A stretch of 64,000 nt of DNA from Thermococcus thioreducens (GTDB taxonomy: Archaea > Methanobacteriota_B > Thermococci > Thermococcales > Thermococcaceae), in NCBI RefSeq assembly GCF_002214545.1, contig NZ_CP015105.1:2001933-2065932 (forward strand). The letters are read 5' to 3'. The first letter of the stretch is position 1. Each line of letters opens with the position of its first letter. The translations under genes and the position numbers were made by a program. Shown piece after piece: positions 41,089 to 50,079 of this stretch. The notes under the pieces were generated by a model. It did no database searches. It was not told where the DNA came from and saw nothing but the letters and a program-made list of their open reading frames with translations.

Positions 41089-41619
41089 ATGCCGAACTAC
41101 GACGCCCACGTGCTCAGCGGGGTAGTTACATACCCCCTCGTTGTGGCGATTGCAGGCTTTCTCTCCAGTAAAGGGGTTCCTTTCGAGCTGAGCACGATGG
41201 CGCTGGTAATAGGCTACACCCTCTACGTCCTCGGGGCAGACCTGCCGGACATGGATCACCCAAACGCGCTGATCCACCGCGGAACGAAGCCCATAGTGAG
41301 CGTTTTGGTGGGGGGAGCGACCTACATCAACCTCGCCGGCTCGATAAATGTCGGTGAGCAGTGGTTAAACACCGCCGTTGCCTGGGGAATCGCGGTGGCT
41401 GCTGCACTGGTAGCGTGGTATGCCTTCACGTGGATGATGCCGAAACACAGAGGGATAGTCCACTCCCTGCTCTTCGCGGCAGTATACGGCGCTCTGGCCT
41501 TTCTGCTCGTGGAGTACGGCCTCGACATGGCAAGTGGGGAAGGACTCTACGTCGGCTTCGCTGCCTTCAGCGGCTATGTTTTACACCTGCTCCTCGACAG
41601 GGAGGTTTCCCTCCTGTGA
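41089..41619 (+). CDS. Membrane-bound metal-dependent hydrolase-like protein (YdjM/DUF457 type)
   Basis: 176 residues with about five spans. Conserved polar motifs of the family: MPNYDAHVLSG, GADLPDMDHPNALIHRGTKP and MPKHRGIVHSLLFA, plus HLLLDREVSLL at the end. The His/Asp set suggests a metal site at the membrane face; the reaction is not known. Probably co-transcribed with the ATPase gene. Confidence 0.75.
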   Translation: MPNYDAHVLSGVVTYPLVVAIAGFLSSKGVPFELSTMALVIGYTLYVLGADLPDMDHPNALIHRGTKPIVSVLVGGATYINLAGSINVGEQWLNTAVAWGIAVAAALVAWYAFTWMMPKHRGIVHSLLFAAVYGALAFLLVEYGLDMASGEGLYVGFAAFSGYVLHLLLDREVSLL

Positions 41620-41664
41620 ACGGAAGGTTTATCGAAAGAAGAAAGAAGGGATTTCGGTGGTTCC

Positions 41665-42507
41665 ATGCAGATGGGAACACTCTTTTTCCTTTTGGTCGTT
41701 CTGATAATCGCGACCATATTTTTTCTCGCCTTCATGAGCCAAAAGAAAGCAAGGGAAAAGGCCGAGGAACTAAAAAACGCCGTAGAAATTCGAGATGGTA
41801 AGGTGGCTCTTCCCAGAAGAATGAAACTCGCAAAGGGACGCTTCCTGCTCAAAGGCCACTGGTCGAGCACCGGCAGAAGCAGGAGCTATCACGTTGACCG
41901 GAAGTTCATCAAAGAGAGCGAGCTTGAAACCGACGTGATAGAGCCAAAACCTGAGAGGTTCACCCTGGTGATGGCCAGAGATGAGGAGACCCTGATAGAC
42001 GTTCCGGCGTACCTTGTTCTTGAGCCGGAGTTCGAAGGTCTACTCCTAATACCTATAGTCCCCTCCTACAGGATTGAGGTCGAAAAGCAGTCCTTGGAGG
42101 CCTCAAGGGAAATGGAGTTTGCACACGCAAGGATTGAGGTTGGAAATAACGGCTTCTGGGGCAAGTTATATGCGAACCTTCAAAAGTGCCGCGGGGTTAG
42201 GATAGAGCTGAAGACAAAAACGCCGAAGGCAATCGAGAAGCTTGCCGAGACGAGGGAAAGCGCCGAGTTCAGAAAGGAATTCCTGAAGGAGAGCCTCCTG
42301 ATAATATCCCACAGAAACGCAACTGACCCGAGGCATTTTTCGCGAATCCTCGGAAGGAAGGTTTTCATTGAGGGGCACGGTGAATACACCTTAGAGCTGA
42401 CGCTCGATGTGCCGTTCGGCAAAGACGTCCACGACAAGGCGACCCTCAGGGTGGAACCTTCGGAGGAACCCCCTGAAGGGGAAGTGAAGGTCGAGGTTGT
42501 GGTCTGA
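41665..42507 (+). CDS. Membrane-anchored protein of unknown function
   Basis: 280 residues: an N-terminal span (about 5-25) followed by a basic helix and a long soluble domain of mixed alpha/beta type (LVMARDEETLIDVPAYLVLEPEFEGLLLIPIVPSYRIEV; ESLLIISHRNATDPRHFSRILGRK). No catalytic motif is recognised. The soluble part is probably cytoplasmic or outside depending on orientation. The next gene is trxR after a short promoter. Confidence 0.6.
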   Translation: MQMGTLFFLLVVLIIATIFFLAFMSQKKAREKAEELKNAVEIRDGKVALPRRMKLAKGRFLLKGHWSSTGRSRSYHVDRKFIKESELETDVIEPKPERFTLVMARDEETLIDVPAYLVLEPEFEGLLLIPIVPSYRIEVEKQSLEASREMEFAHARIEVGNNGFWGKLYANLQKCRGVRIELKTKTPKAIEKLAETRESAEFRKEFLKESLLIISHRNATDPRHFSRILGRKVFIEGHGEYTLELTLDVPFGKDVHDKATLRVEPSEEPPEGEVKVEVVV

Positions 42508-42528
42508 GTACCCAAATCCGGGTGGCAA

Positions 42529-42560
42529 TGTTTTTAAATATTCAACCCAAGGTTAGGAAC
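42529..42560 (+). promoter_or_regulatory. trxR promoter with a perfect SurR operator
   Basis: A TATA-like TTTTTAAATATT (about 42529-42540) is followed at 42544-42560 by AACCCAAGGTTAGGAAC, the exact reverse complement form of GTTn3AACn5GTT. The site overlaps or follows the expected transcription start, a position that fits repression. SurR is known to control thioredoxin reductase/protein disulfide oxidoreductase genes in Pyrococcus. Confidence 0.72.
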
Positions 42561-42574
42561 CGGAGGTGGGAGAG

Positions 42575-43564
42575 ATGTTCAGTCTAGGAGGATTCTCACG
42601 CGGAGGGGAGTATGAGAACAAGACCTGGGACGTGCTCATCATAGGTGCCGGACCGGCAGGATTCACCGCGGCCATATATGCCAAACGTTTCGGTTTGGAG
42701 ACCCTCATCATCAGCAAAGACTTGGGCGGAAACATGGCTTTAACCGACCTCATAGAGAACTACCCCGGCTTTCTGCAGATAAGCGGTTCCGAGCTGACAA
42801 ACAGGATGCACGAGCAGGTCAAGAACCTCGGCGTTGACGTAGTCTTCGACGAGGTCGAGAGGATAGACCCGACGGAGTGCGCCTACTACGAGGGCCCGTG
42901 CAAGTTCGCGGTTAAGACCAAGAACGGTAAGGAGTACAAGGCAAAGACGGTAATCATAGCCGTCGGTGCCGCGCCGAGAAAGCTCCACGTCCCCGGAGAG
43001 GAGGAGCTGACCGGAAGGGGAGTTTCCTACTGCGCCACCTGCGACGGCCCGCTCTTCAAGGGCAAGAAGGTCATCGTTGTGGGCGGCGGAAACACGGCAC
43101 TGCAGGAGGCGATGTATCTTAAAAGCATAGGCGTTGACGTGACACTCGTCCACAGGCGCGACCAGTTCAGGGCGGACAAGATACTCCAGGACAGGTTCAA
43201 GGAGAGCGGCATTCCAACTATACTCAACACCGTCGTGACCGAGATAATCGGGGAGAACAAGGTCGAGGCGGTGAAGCTGAAGAACCGCGTAACCGGGGAA
43301 GAGACCGAGATGAAGGTAGATGGGGTCTTCATATTCATCGGCTACGAGCCGAAGACGGACTTCGTCAAGCACCTCGGCATAACCGACGAGTACGGCTACA
43401 TCCCGGTGGACATGCACATGCGCACCAAGGTGAAGGGCATCTTCGCGGCTGGAGACATAACCAACGTCTTCAAGCAGATAGCTGTGGCAGTAGGCCAGGG
43501 AGCGATAGCTGCAAACTCCGCCAAGGAGCTCCTTGAGGAGTGGAGCGAGAAGAACGAGGAGTGA
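42575..43564 (+). CDS. trxR: Thioredoxin reductase-like NAD(P)H oxidoreductase
   Basis: 329 residues from ATG 42575, with GGAGGTGG five bases upstream (GTG 42566 overlaps that site). FAD site IGAGPAGFTAAIYA, redox-active CATC in SYCATCDGPLF, NAD(P)H site VVGGGNTALQEAMYLKS and the second FAD motif GIFAAGDITNV. It reduces protein disulfide oxidoreductases of the cytosol and connects to the SurR thiol switch. The N-terminal extension (MFSLGGFSRGGEYENK) is typical of Thermococcales copies. Confidence 0.93.
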   Translation: MFSLGGFSRGGEYENKTWDVLIIGAGPAGFTAAIYAKRFGLETLIISKDLGGNMALTDLIENYPGFLQISGSELTNRMHEQVKNLGVDVVFDEVERIDPTECAYYEGPCKFAVKTKNGKEYKAKTVIIAVGAAPRKLHVPGEEELTGRGVSYCATCDGPLFKGKKVIVVGGGNTALQEAMYLKSIGVDVTLVHRRDQFRADKILQDRFKESGIPTILNTVVTEIIGENKVEAVKLKNRVTGEETEMKVDGVFIFIGYEPKTDFVKHLGITDEYGYIPVDMHMRTKVKGIFAAGDITNVFKQIAVAVGQGAIAANSAKELLEEWSEKNEE

Positions 43565-43600
43565 GGTTTTTCTCTTTTCCAGCCTCTCTTTAAGTTCCTT

Positions 43601-43798
43601 TCACGTTAGGTACACGGTTTCGTTTGAGTCTCCAATTACGTAAGGCTCTTTAATTCCTGCTCCTTGAGTGGCATCGAAAAGGCCGCAGAGATAGGCTAGA
43701 AGAGTAATGAGAACCACGTCACCAAGAGAGAATACCTCCTGAGTTATGAAGGATATTATGAGAATCGCGGCAACGAGAAGAAAGCACTTCCTCATCAT
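43601..43798 (-). CDS. Small two-span membrane protein with EPYxIxDSxExxYLT tail
   Basis: 65 residues from ATG 43798 (GAGGTGAG upstream; ATG 43795 also possible). Two hydrophobic segments are followed by the tail IKEPYVIGDSNETVYLT. The protein at 57815-58015 ends almost the same way (KEPYIIDDSTEIEYLT), so the two are relatives. At 57815 the gene belongs to the toxin-immunity-like array, so this copy may be an orphan partner protein. Co-transcribed with 43806. Confidence 0.6.
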   Translation of the reverse strand: MMRKCFLLVAAILIISFITQEVFSLGDVVLITLLAYLCGLFDATQGAGIKEPYVIGDSNETVYLT

Positions 43799-43805
43799 TC
43801 TCACC

Positions 43806-44099
43806 TCAAACAAGCTCCTCAATATCGAGAAAATCCTCCCGGGATTCCTCATCTTCCTCAAACAGAAAACTCTTATCAAAGAAAGATATCAAAAGGAAAG
43901 CCCACAGTGCCACAAAAGGAATGACTTTGATTGCTATGTCGAGGGCGGTTATTAAGTCTTCTTTTCCCATGAGAACGTTTAGAGCGATGATCATCACCAT
44001 CGCCGTGACCGAACTGGCCAAAATAGCTTTGCCAATCTCACCTTTTCCCTGTTCTCCCCTGTGCAGTTTCACCACCTTATCACCGAAAATAAAAACCAT
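43806..44099 (-). CDS. Small two-span membrane protein with acidic tail
   Basis: 97 residues; two hydrophobic segments (about 27-48 and 58-76) then an acidic end (FEEDEESREDFLDIEELV). A shorter start (GTG about 27-30 bases downstream, after GGTGATAAG) is as likely as ATG 44099. It precedes the small gene 43601 by seven bases. No family recognised; it resembles the multi-span partner proteins of 57815-61236 in size and style. Confidence 0.5.
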   Translation of the reverse strand: MVFIFGDKVVKLHRGEQGKGEIGKAILASSVTAMVMIIALNVLMGKEDLITALDIAIKVIPFVALWAFLLISFFDKSFLFEEDEESREDFLDIEELV

Positions 44100-44208
44100 T
44101 CAAAGTTTATTAAATTTGTGCCTTTGTTGGTGGCGGCATTTTATAAACTCATTTCTACAGAAAGTTTGTCGAAAATTCTTCGGTCAAAGATGTTCATTGA
44201 TGAACACA

Positions 44209-44218
44209 GGCTTATATA
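44209..44218 (+). promoter_or_regulatory. TATA box of the aminotransferase gene
   Basis: GGCTTATATA lies about 26-35 bases before ATG 44244, so the transcript should be almost leaderless. Confidence 0.5.
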
Positions 44219-44243
44219 GGATAACCCCCATCACCCTTCGGTG

Positions 44244-45587
44244 ATGCAGATGGTGGTTAGACCGAACGTTAAAGAACTCCCTGGAAAGAAGGCCAAGGAG
44301 ATCATAGAGAAAAACTTTGAAGCCCTCGCCTACACAACCCAGGACCCGGAGACGCTCCCGATAGTCATCGACCACGGGGATGGAATCCTCGTCTATGACG
44401 TCGACGGAAACGTCTTCTACGACTTCGGAAGCGGTGTAGGCGTCCTCAACGTCGGCCACACCCACCCGAGGGTCGTCGAGGCCATAAAGAGGCAGGCCGA
44501 GAAGTTCACCCACTTCGCCCTCAATGACTTCTTCTATGAGAACGCCATAACACTCGCTAACAAGCTCGCCGAGCTCGCCCCCGGTGACTTCCCGAAGAAG
44601 GTCGTCTACCAGAACAGCGGTGCCGAGGCCAACGAGGCCATGATGAAGCTCGTTAAGTATGGAACCGGCAGGAAGAGGTTTATCGCCTTCTACCACGCCT
44701 TCCACGGAAGAACCCAGGCCGTTCTCAGCCTGACAGCCAGCAAATGGGTTCAGCAGGACAGGTTCTTCCCGACCATGCCGGGCGTTGAGCACATTCCCTA
44801 CCCGAACCCCTATAGGAACCCCTGGCACATCGACGGCTACGCCGAGCCGGATGAACTCGTCAACCGCGTTATAGAGTTCATCGAGGAGTACGTTTTCAGG
44901 CACGTCCCGCCCGAGGAGGTTGGAGCCATAGTCTTCGAGCCGATACAGGGTGAAGGTGGTTACGTCGTTCCTCCCAAGGGCTTCTTCAAGGAGCTCAAGA
45001 AGCTGGCGGACAGCTACGGAATCCTCCTGGCTGACGACGAGGTTCAGATGGGTGTCGGAAGGACAGGAAAGTTCTGGGCCATCGAGCACTTTGATGTTGC
45101 ACCTGACACCATACAGTTCGGCAAGGCCATTGGCGGCGGAATCCCCTTAGCGGGTGTTGTCCACAGGGCCGACATAGCGTTCGACAAACCGGGCAGGCAC
45201 GCCTCGACCTTCGGCGGCAACCCCGTCGCGATAGCTGCAGGAATAGAGGTCGTCGAGATAGTCAAGGAGCTCCTCCCGCACGTCCGGGAGGTCGGCGACT
45301 ACCTCCACAAGTACCTCAAGGAGCTCGAGGAGAAGTACGAGGTCATCGGAGATGCGAGGGGTCTTGGACTGGCCCAGGCCGTCGAGATAGTCAAGAGCAA
45401 GGACACCAAGGAGAAGAACCCCAAGCTGAGGGACAAGATAGTCAAGGAGGCCGTCAAGCGCGGGCTCATACTCCTCGGCTGTGGAGACAACAGCATACGC
45501 TTTATCCCGCCACTGACCATAAGCAAGGAAGAGATAGACGTCGCCATGGAGATATTCGAGGAGAGCCTCAAAGCCGCTCTCGGCTGA
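44244..45587 (+). CDS. Class III PLP aminotransferase, ornithine omega-aminotransferase type
   Basis: 447 residues. Motifs: [73 protein letters not shown] and [17 protein letters not shown] with the PLP lysine. The characterised Thermococcus kodakarensis protein of the same type, next to trxR and near deoC and enolase as I recall that genome, is an ornithine omega-aminotransferase. Other class III substrates (4-aminobutyrate, lysine) cannot be excluded by sequence. Confidence 0.85.
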   Translation: MQMVVRPNVKELPGKKAKEIIEKNFEALAYTTQDPETLPIVIDHGDGILVYDVDGNVFYDFGSGVGVLNVGHTHPRVVEAIKRQAEKFTHFALNDFFYENAITLANKLAELAPGDFPKKVVYQNSGAEANEAMMKLVKYGTGRKRFIAFYHAFHGRTQAVLSLTASKWVQQDRFFPTMPGVEHIPYPNPYRNPWHIDGYAEPDELVNRVIEFIEEYVFRHVPPEEVGAIVFEPIQGEGGYVVPPKGFFKELKKLADSYGILLADDEVQMGVGRTGKFWAIEHFDVAPDTIQFGKAIGGGIPLAGVVHRADIAFDKPGRHASTFGGNPVAIAAGIEVVEIVKELLPHVREVGDYLHKYLKELEEKYEVIGDARGLGLAQAVEIVKSKDTKEKNPKLRDKIVKEAVKRGLILLGCGDNSIRFIPPLTISKEEIDVAMEIFEESLKAALG

Positions 45588-45697
45588 GCCTCTTTTTTAT
45601 CCTTTTAATGTCCCTTCGTTTTTATCCATTCGTAAACGGTTACTACCATAGCAACAAGCTTTTAAAGTTTAAACTTGAAATTTCGGCGGTGATAGCA

Positions 45698-46294
45698 ATG
45701 GATCTGACCGAGATGCTCAAGCCGTACGGTCACTATGTACTCGGAGGCGCGGTGGTGGTGTTCCTCGCTTACATCTGGGCCAAGAGGAAGGAGTACAGGG
45801 CACCTGCCACAATAGCCCTTTCGGCAGTCCTCGCGGCGGTAGTTGCGATAGCCACCAACGTAATAAAGGTGCCGACCCCGGCAACGGGGGGCTACATAAA
45901 CCTTGGGGACACCATGGTCATGTTCTCGGCGATGGTCTTCGGGCCGGTCGTTGGAGTCTTCGCCGGCGGTGTTGGTTCGGCCCCTGGAGACATCATCGGT
46001 GGCTACCCTGGATGGGCGCCGATAACGCTCGTCGTCAAGGGACTGGAGGGATTGGTTATAGGATACATCGCCAGAAGGAGCGACAACGTCTCGACCCTCG
46101 TCATAGCCGGAATCGTCGGTGGAATGATAATGGTCTCCGGCTACTTCGCATTTGAGGCGTACATGTTTGGTGTTCCTGCGGCTCTAACGGAGGTTCCAGG
46201 AAACACCGTCCAAGCCGTCACGGGAATAATAGTCGGGACGGGTCTGGCAACGATAATAAAGAAGAGGTACCCCGAGGTCACCGACCTCATCTAA
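45698..46294 (+). CDS. ECF transporter substrate-binding (S) component
   Basis: 198 residues from ATG 45698 (GGCGGTGATAG upstream), about six spans. NVIKVPTPATGGYINLGDTMVMFSAMVFGPVVGVFAGGVGSAPGDIIGGYP is the classic S-component region. It would bind a vitamin or nucleoside-type solute; the solute is unknown. It is convergent with the DUF1884/deoC pair, and no A or T component is near, so it must share the energising module. Confidence 0.82.
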   Translation: MDLTEMLKPYGHYVLGGAVVVFLAYIWAKRKEYRAPATIALSAVLAAVVAIATNVIKVPTPATGGYINLGDTMVMFSAMVFGPVVGVFAGGVGSAPGDIIGGYPGWAPITLVVKGLEGLVIGYIARRSDNVSTLVIAGIVGGMIMVSGYFAFEAYMFGVPAALTEVPGNTVQAVTGIIVGTGLATIIKKRYPEVTDLI

Positions 46295-46584
46295 ACTTCC
46301 AGCTTTTTCAGTTCTTCCCACATCTCACTTTCCTTGAGGAGCGGCTCAACGGATATTCTCCTTGAGGCCCTTTTTATCTGTCCGAGATACTTGGAGTCCG
46401 CAACGACGGCATCGTATCCCAGCTCCTCGATCTTATATATCCTGAGCCTGCAGTCCCGGAGTATCTCCGCGGAGTGCTCAAGGAAGCCCGGCCCAACCAG
46501 GAGTATGTCGGGTTCAAGGCCCTCCTCCTGGAGCTCCGCTATGGCCCTCATCAGGATATCCTTTATCTCACCCACTCCCTGCAT
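46291..46584 (-). CDS. DUF1884 protein, Family 4 (A-domain) encapsulin type
   Basis: 97 residues: [42 protein letters not shown] and [10 protein letters not shown] match the DUF1884 pattern, as I recall it from the P. furiosus protein of known structure. Such proteins match only the axial (A) domain of HK97-fold encapsulin shells and are coded beside metabolic enzymes. Here it overlaps the deoC end by 17 bases. That it assembles around, or binds, the aldolase is inferred. Confidence 0.75.
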   Translation of the reverse strand: MQGVGEIKDILMRAIAELQEEGLEPDILLVGPGFLEHSAEILRDCRLRIYKIEELGYDAVVADSKYLGQIKRASRRISVEPLLKESEMWEELKKLEV

Positions 46585-47248
46585 CCCTCGCCCCCTCCAC
46601 GATTTTTACGCCGCTGGAGGTTCCAATCCTCGTTGCTCCCGCCTCTATCATCGCCAGGGCCTGTTCGTAGGTCCTGATGCCTCCAGCGGCCTTGACGCCC
46701 ATCTCCTGGCCAACGACCTCCCTCATGAGCTTAACGTCCTCAACGGTGGCCCCGCCGGTCCCGAAGCCCGTTGAGGTCTTCACGAAGTCCGCTCCAGCTT
46801 CCTTTGCCAGCTCGCAGGCCTTGACCTTCTCCTCCTCTGTGAGGTAGCATGTTTCAAGGATGACCTTGACTACCGCACCCCTCTCGTGGGCGACCCTGAC
46901 TACCTCCTCAATGTCCCTTTTCACGTACTCGTAGTCCTTATCCTTCAGAGCGCCGATGTTGATGACCATGTCAAGCTCGTCGGCACCGTCTTCCAAAGCC
47001 CTCTTTGCCTCAAATACCTTGACCTCCGTCGGAGTTGCACCGAGGGGGAAGCCTATAACCGTGGCAACCTTTACCTCCGAGCCCTTGAGGAGTTCCTTTG
47101 CCAGCTTTACCCTGTACGGGTTGACACAGACGGCGTAAAAGCCGTACTCCTTGGCTTCCTCGCAGAGCTTAACTATATCATCGGCGGTAGCGTATGGTTT
47201 GAGATTCGTATGGTCGATATATTTAGCCATATCGAGATGATCACCCAT
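46568..47248 (-). CDS. deoC: Deoxyribose-phosphate aldolase
   Basis: 226 residues from ATG 47248 (GGTGAT upstream; in-frame GTG 47257 is less likely). Class I aldolase: Schiff-base lysine in DFVKTSTGF, Asp and Lys partners in [10 protein letters not shown] and [10 protein letters not shown], and [10 protein letters not shown] at the start. It joins acetaldehyde and glyceraldehyde-3-phosphate or cleaves deoxyribose-5-phosphate in nucleoside breakdown. The short C-terminal tail ([10 protein letters not shown]) could contact the DUF1884 partner. Confidence 0.95.
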   Translation of the reverse strand: MGDHLDMAKYIDHTNLKPYATADDIVKLCEEAKEYGFYAVCVNPYRVKLAKELLKGSEVKVATVIGFPLGATPTEVKVFEAKRALEDGADELDMVINIGALKDKDYEYVKRDIEEVVRVAHERGAVVKVILETCYLTEEEKVKACELAKEAGADFVKTSTGFGTGGATVEDVKLMREVVGQEMGVKAAGGIRTYEQALAMIEAGATRIGTSSGVKIVEGARDAGSG

Positions 47249-47432
47249 AATTATCACCAGTACCTACTTTTCCTGAAGGTATTTAGACTTTTTCTCCTCA
47301 AAAATGGGCAATTTATCGGAAAATCTGCAGGGTTTCATTGAATTTTCGGCAATTTTTTGAAGTTATCCTGCATGGAGTGGACAAAAGCCAGCAAGGTGTG
47401 GGGCATTCAATCACATGGGAAGGAAGAAAGGG

Positions 47433-48646
47433 TCACCTCCTCCTGAAGAGCAGGAGAAGCAGAGGCAGTCCTATCACAACGGCCGGCCCGCATACCTCCC
47501 CATTAGTTGAACCAGAGGCCGTGGCAGGACTCTCTGAGGGAGGCTCGGCCACTGTAGGCCCGACGTAGGCAGTGCCGTTCGGGAGCCTGTAGGGCGGAAC
47601 CTCCATAGAGACGCACTTTATCAGGCTCGGATTCCTGCTCCTATAGTAGGGCATCCACGCATAGCTCCCGTTCGCCCCTTCATACCATCCTATTTTTCCG
47701 TTGTGGCCGGCAAAGCCCCACCGGGCTACCGCGGAGATTTCCTCAACCTCCTTCCCGCTCATGTTGACTATTCCAAATCCCCTCATCCACTCCAGCTCGG
47801 CCTTTATAGCCCCTGAAGCGTTAACTTCAGAGGGGTTTATGGTAGGAGAAAGTCGGATTACGGCAGTTTTAACCAGCGTAAGCGGTGAGTTGCACGAGAC
47901 TCCAAAAGCGCCGAGGAAGTCCTTTAGAGCTGCGTTTATCTCGCCGTCGGACTTGTTGATGCCCTCAACCCTGAGCTCAAAGTATCCTGCGCGAACTACC
48001 TGGGAGGGATCAACTCCGTGCTCCCTCAGGCAGGACTCAAAGGCCTGGTTCGGCTTCCAGGTGCAGAGGCCGTTGACGCAGCCGCAGCTCGTCAGGGGGA
48101 GGCAGTCATACCATTGCCTGTAAACGCAGGGCGTGAGTATCTTTGACGCCCCCTCCCTGGGAGCGCAGACCTCACCGGAACAGCCGCCGGTGGCGCAGTC
48201 GGCGTCGGAGGTGCATTCGCCTCCCCCAACGGAAATCAGAGTTATCGTGACACCGTTCCTCTCAAAAGTTGTGTTATCGGAGACCTTCCACCCATCCTCC
48301 CTGAGCCTCTCAATGGCCTCCTCCGTGACGAGAATGGAGACGTTTAATGACCCCATCGAGACGTCCTCGGTCTTCACTCAACGGGAATTCCAACTTTGAG
48401 GTGAAGCCCATCGCTGGCATTCCAGACCAGAACGTAGAGCCTCTTATCATAGTGGGAGCGGAAGACGAAGGTCCCGTTTTCGATGAGAACGTTGTGCGTA
48501 GCCTTAAAGCGCCAGAGTTCGTATGTTATCCCCGGCTTATTGAGAACGACTTCAACGGCGTAATAATCGCTCGGGTTAGTGCAGGCCCTCACAATGGGGG
48601 TCACAGTGAACATCAGAAGGATTATAAAACCCACGACCCTCTTCAT
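47433..48646 (-). pseudogene. CGP-CTERM cysteine-rich surface protein, split by a one-base frameshift
   Basis: Two frames make one protein. Frame 1 (48374-48646, 90 codons) starts with a signal peptide ([22 protein letters not shown]) and ends VGIPVE. Frame 2 (47433-48377) goes on with KTEDVSMGSLNVSI, an eight-Cys cluster (ECTSDADCATGGCSGEVC), a Thr/Ser linker and the sorting tail CGPAVVIGLPLLLLLFRRR. Adding one G at about 48377 turns GAG TGA AG into GAG TGG AAG and restores one 405-residue reading frame. Neither half alone has both the signal and the anchor. Confidence 0.8.
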
Positions 48647-48719
48647 TTTCCCACCGGATGGACTACGGCAACCAAATATATACGCCTATTCATCGCTTCA
48701 GCCAGAATTAAAGCTAAAA

Positions 48720-48758
48720 CCTTTATATGGCCCGGAAAGAATATCACCCGAGGTGATC
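48720..48758 (+). promoter_or_regulatory. Enolase promoter with Thermococcales glycolytic motif
   Basis: TATA CCTTTATATGG at 48720-48730 is followed at 48742-48758 by TATCACCCGAGGTGATC, which fits the glycolytic motif TATCACn5GTGATA with one mismatch at the last base. The motif is the target of the sugar-sensing regulator Tgr (TrmBL1). A position downstream of the TATA box is that of repressed glycolytic genes. The motif's right half also serves as the ribosome binding site. Confidence 0.72.
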
Positions 48759-48761
48759 GAG

Positions 48762-50054
48762 ATGGAGAACCCGTTTGAGATTACAGGGGTTGTGGCAAGG
48801 GAGATACTGGACAGCAGGGGGAACCCGACGGTTGAGGTCGAGGTCTACACGCCGATAAGCATGGGGCGTGCTGCCGTTCCGAGTGGAGCGAGCACCGGAA
48901 CCCACGAGGCCCTTGAGCTCAGGGATGGTGGAAAGCGCTACCTCGGCAAGGGCGTTAGAAGGGCCGTTGAGAACGTCAACAAGATTATCGCGCCCGAACT
49001 CATCGGCATGGACGTCACCTGGCAGAGGGACATCGACAGCCTCCTCCTTGAGCTCGATGGAACGGAGAACAAGAGCAACCTCGGTGCCAACGCGATGCTC
49101 GGCGTTTCTCTTGCCGTTGCCAAGGCAGCAGCGAACGCGCTCGGACTTCCGCTCTACCAGTACATCGGCGGAACCAACGCCTACGTCATGCCCGTTCCGA
49201 TGAGCAACGTCATCAACGGCGGCGTTCACGCCGGCAACGAGCTCGACTTCCAGGAGTTCATGATCATGCCCGTTGGAGCAGACTCCTTCAGGGAAGCGAT
49301 AAGGTGGGTGAGCGAGACCTACCACGTCCTCAAGAGCGTCATCGCTGAAAAGTACGGAAAGAACGCCGTGAACGTCGGTGACGAGGGTGGCTTTGCCCCA
49401 CCGATGAAGGAGGTCACCGAGCCGCTCGAAGTCCTCATCAAGGCCATCGAGGAGGCCGGCTACAAGCCGGGCGATGAGATTGCCTTCGCCCTTGATGCCG
49501 CTTCCAGTGAGTTCTTCCACCCCAACAAGGGCAAGTACGTCGTTGCCGGAAAGGAGTACGACAAGGGCGAGCTCCTCGAGCTCTACCGTGAGCTGGTTAC
49601 CAGCTATCCGATAGTTTCCATTGAGGACCCGTTCCACGAAGAGGACTGGGAAGGCTTCGCGATGATAACCAAGGAGCTCGGAGGCAAGATACAGATAGTC
49701 GGCGACGACCTGTTCGTCACCAACCCGAAGAGGATAAGGAAGGGCATCGAGCTTGGCGCCGCCAACGCGCTCCTCCTCAAGGTCAACCAGATTGGAACGC
49801 TGAGCGAGGCAATAGATGCCGCCTACACGGCTTTTAGGGCAGGCTACGGTGTCGTCGTCTCCCACCGCTCTGGAGAGACCGAGGATGCCACCATAGCGGA
49901 CCTTGCGGTTGCACTCAACGCCGGCCAGATCAAGACAGGGGCCCCGGCCAGGAGCGACAGGAACGCCAAGTACAACCAGCTCATCAGGATAGAGGAGGAG
50001 CTTGAAGGCATAGCGGTATATCCGGGCAGGAAGTTCAGGAACCCGTTCTTCTGA
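48762..50054 (+). CDS. eno: Enolase
   Basis: 430 residues from ATG 48762. It interconverts 2-phosphoglycerate and phosphoenolpyruvate. [16 protein letters not shown], the loop [25 protein letters not shown], metal ligands in [22 protein letters not shown] and VGDDLFVTN, then [14 protein letters not shown] with the catalytic lysine and [14 protein letters not shown] are all present. Confidence 0.97.
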   Translation: MENPFEITGVVAREILDSRGNPTVEVEVYTPISMGRAAVPSGASTGTHEALELRDGGKRYLGKGVRRAVENVNKIIAPELIGMDVTWQRDIDSLLLELDGTENKSNLGANAMLGVSLAVAKAAANALGLPLYQYIGGTNAYVMPVPMSNVINGGVHAGNELDFQEFMIMPVGADSFREAIRWVSETYHVLKSVIAEKYGKNAVNVGDEGGFAPPMKEVTEPLEVLIKAIEEAGYKPGDEIAFALDAASSEFFHPNKGKYVVAGKEYDKGELLELYRELVTSYPIVSIEDPFHEEDWEGFAMITKELGGKIQIVGDDLFVTNPKRIRKGIELGAANALLLKVNQIGTLSEAIDAAYTAFRAGYGVVVSHRSGETEDATIADLAVALNAGQIKTGAPARSDRNAKYNQLIRIEEELEGIAVYPGRKFRNPFF

Positions 50055-50079
50055 GCCTCTATTTCTTTTCTACATTACA

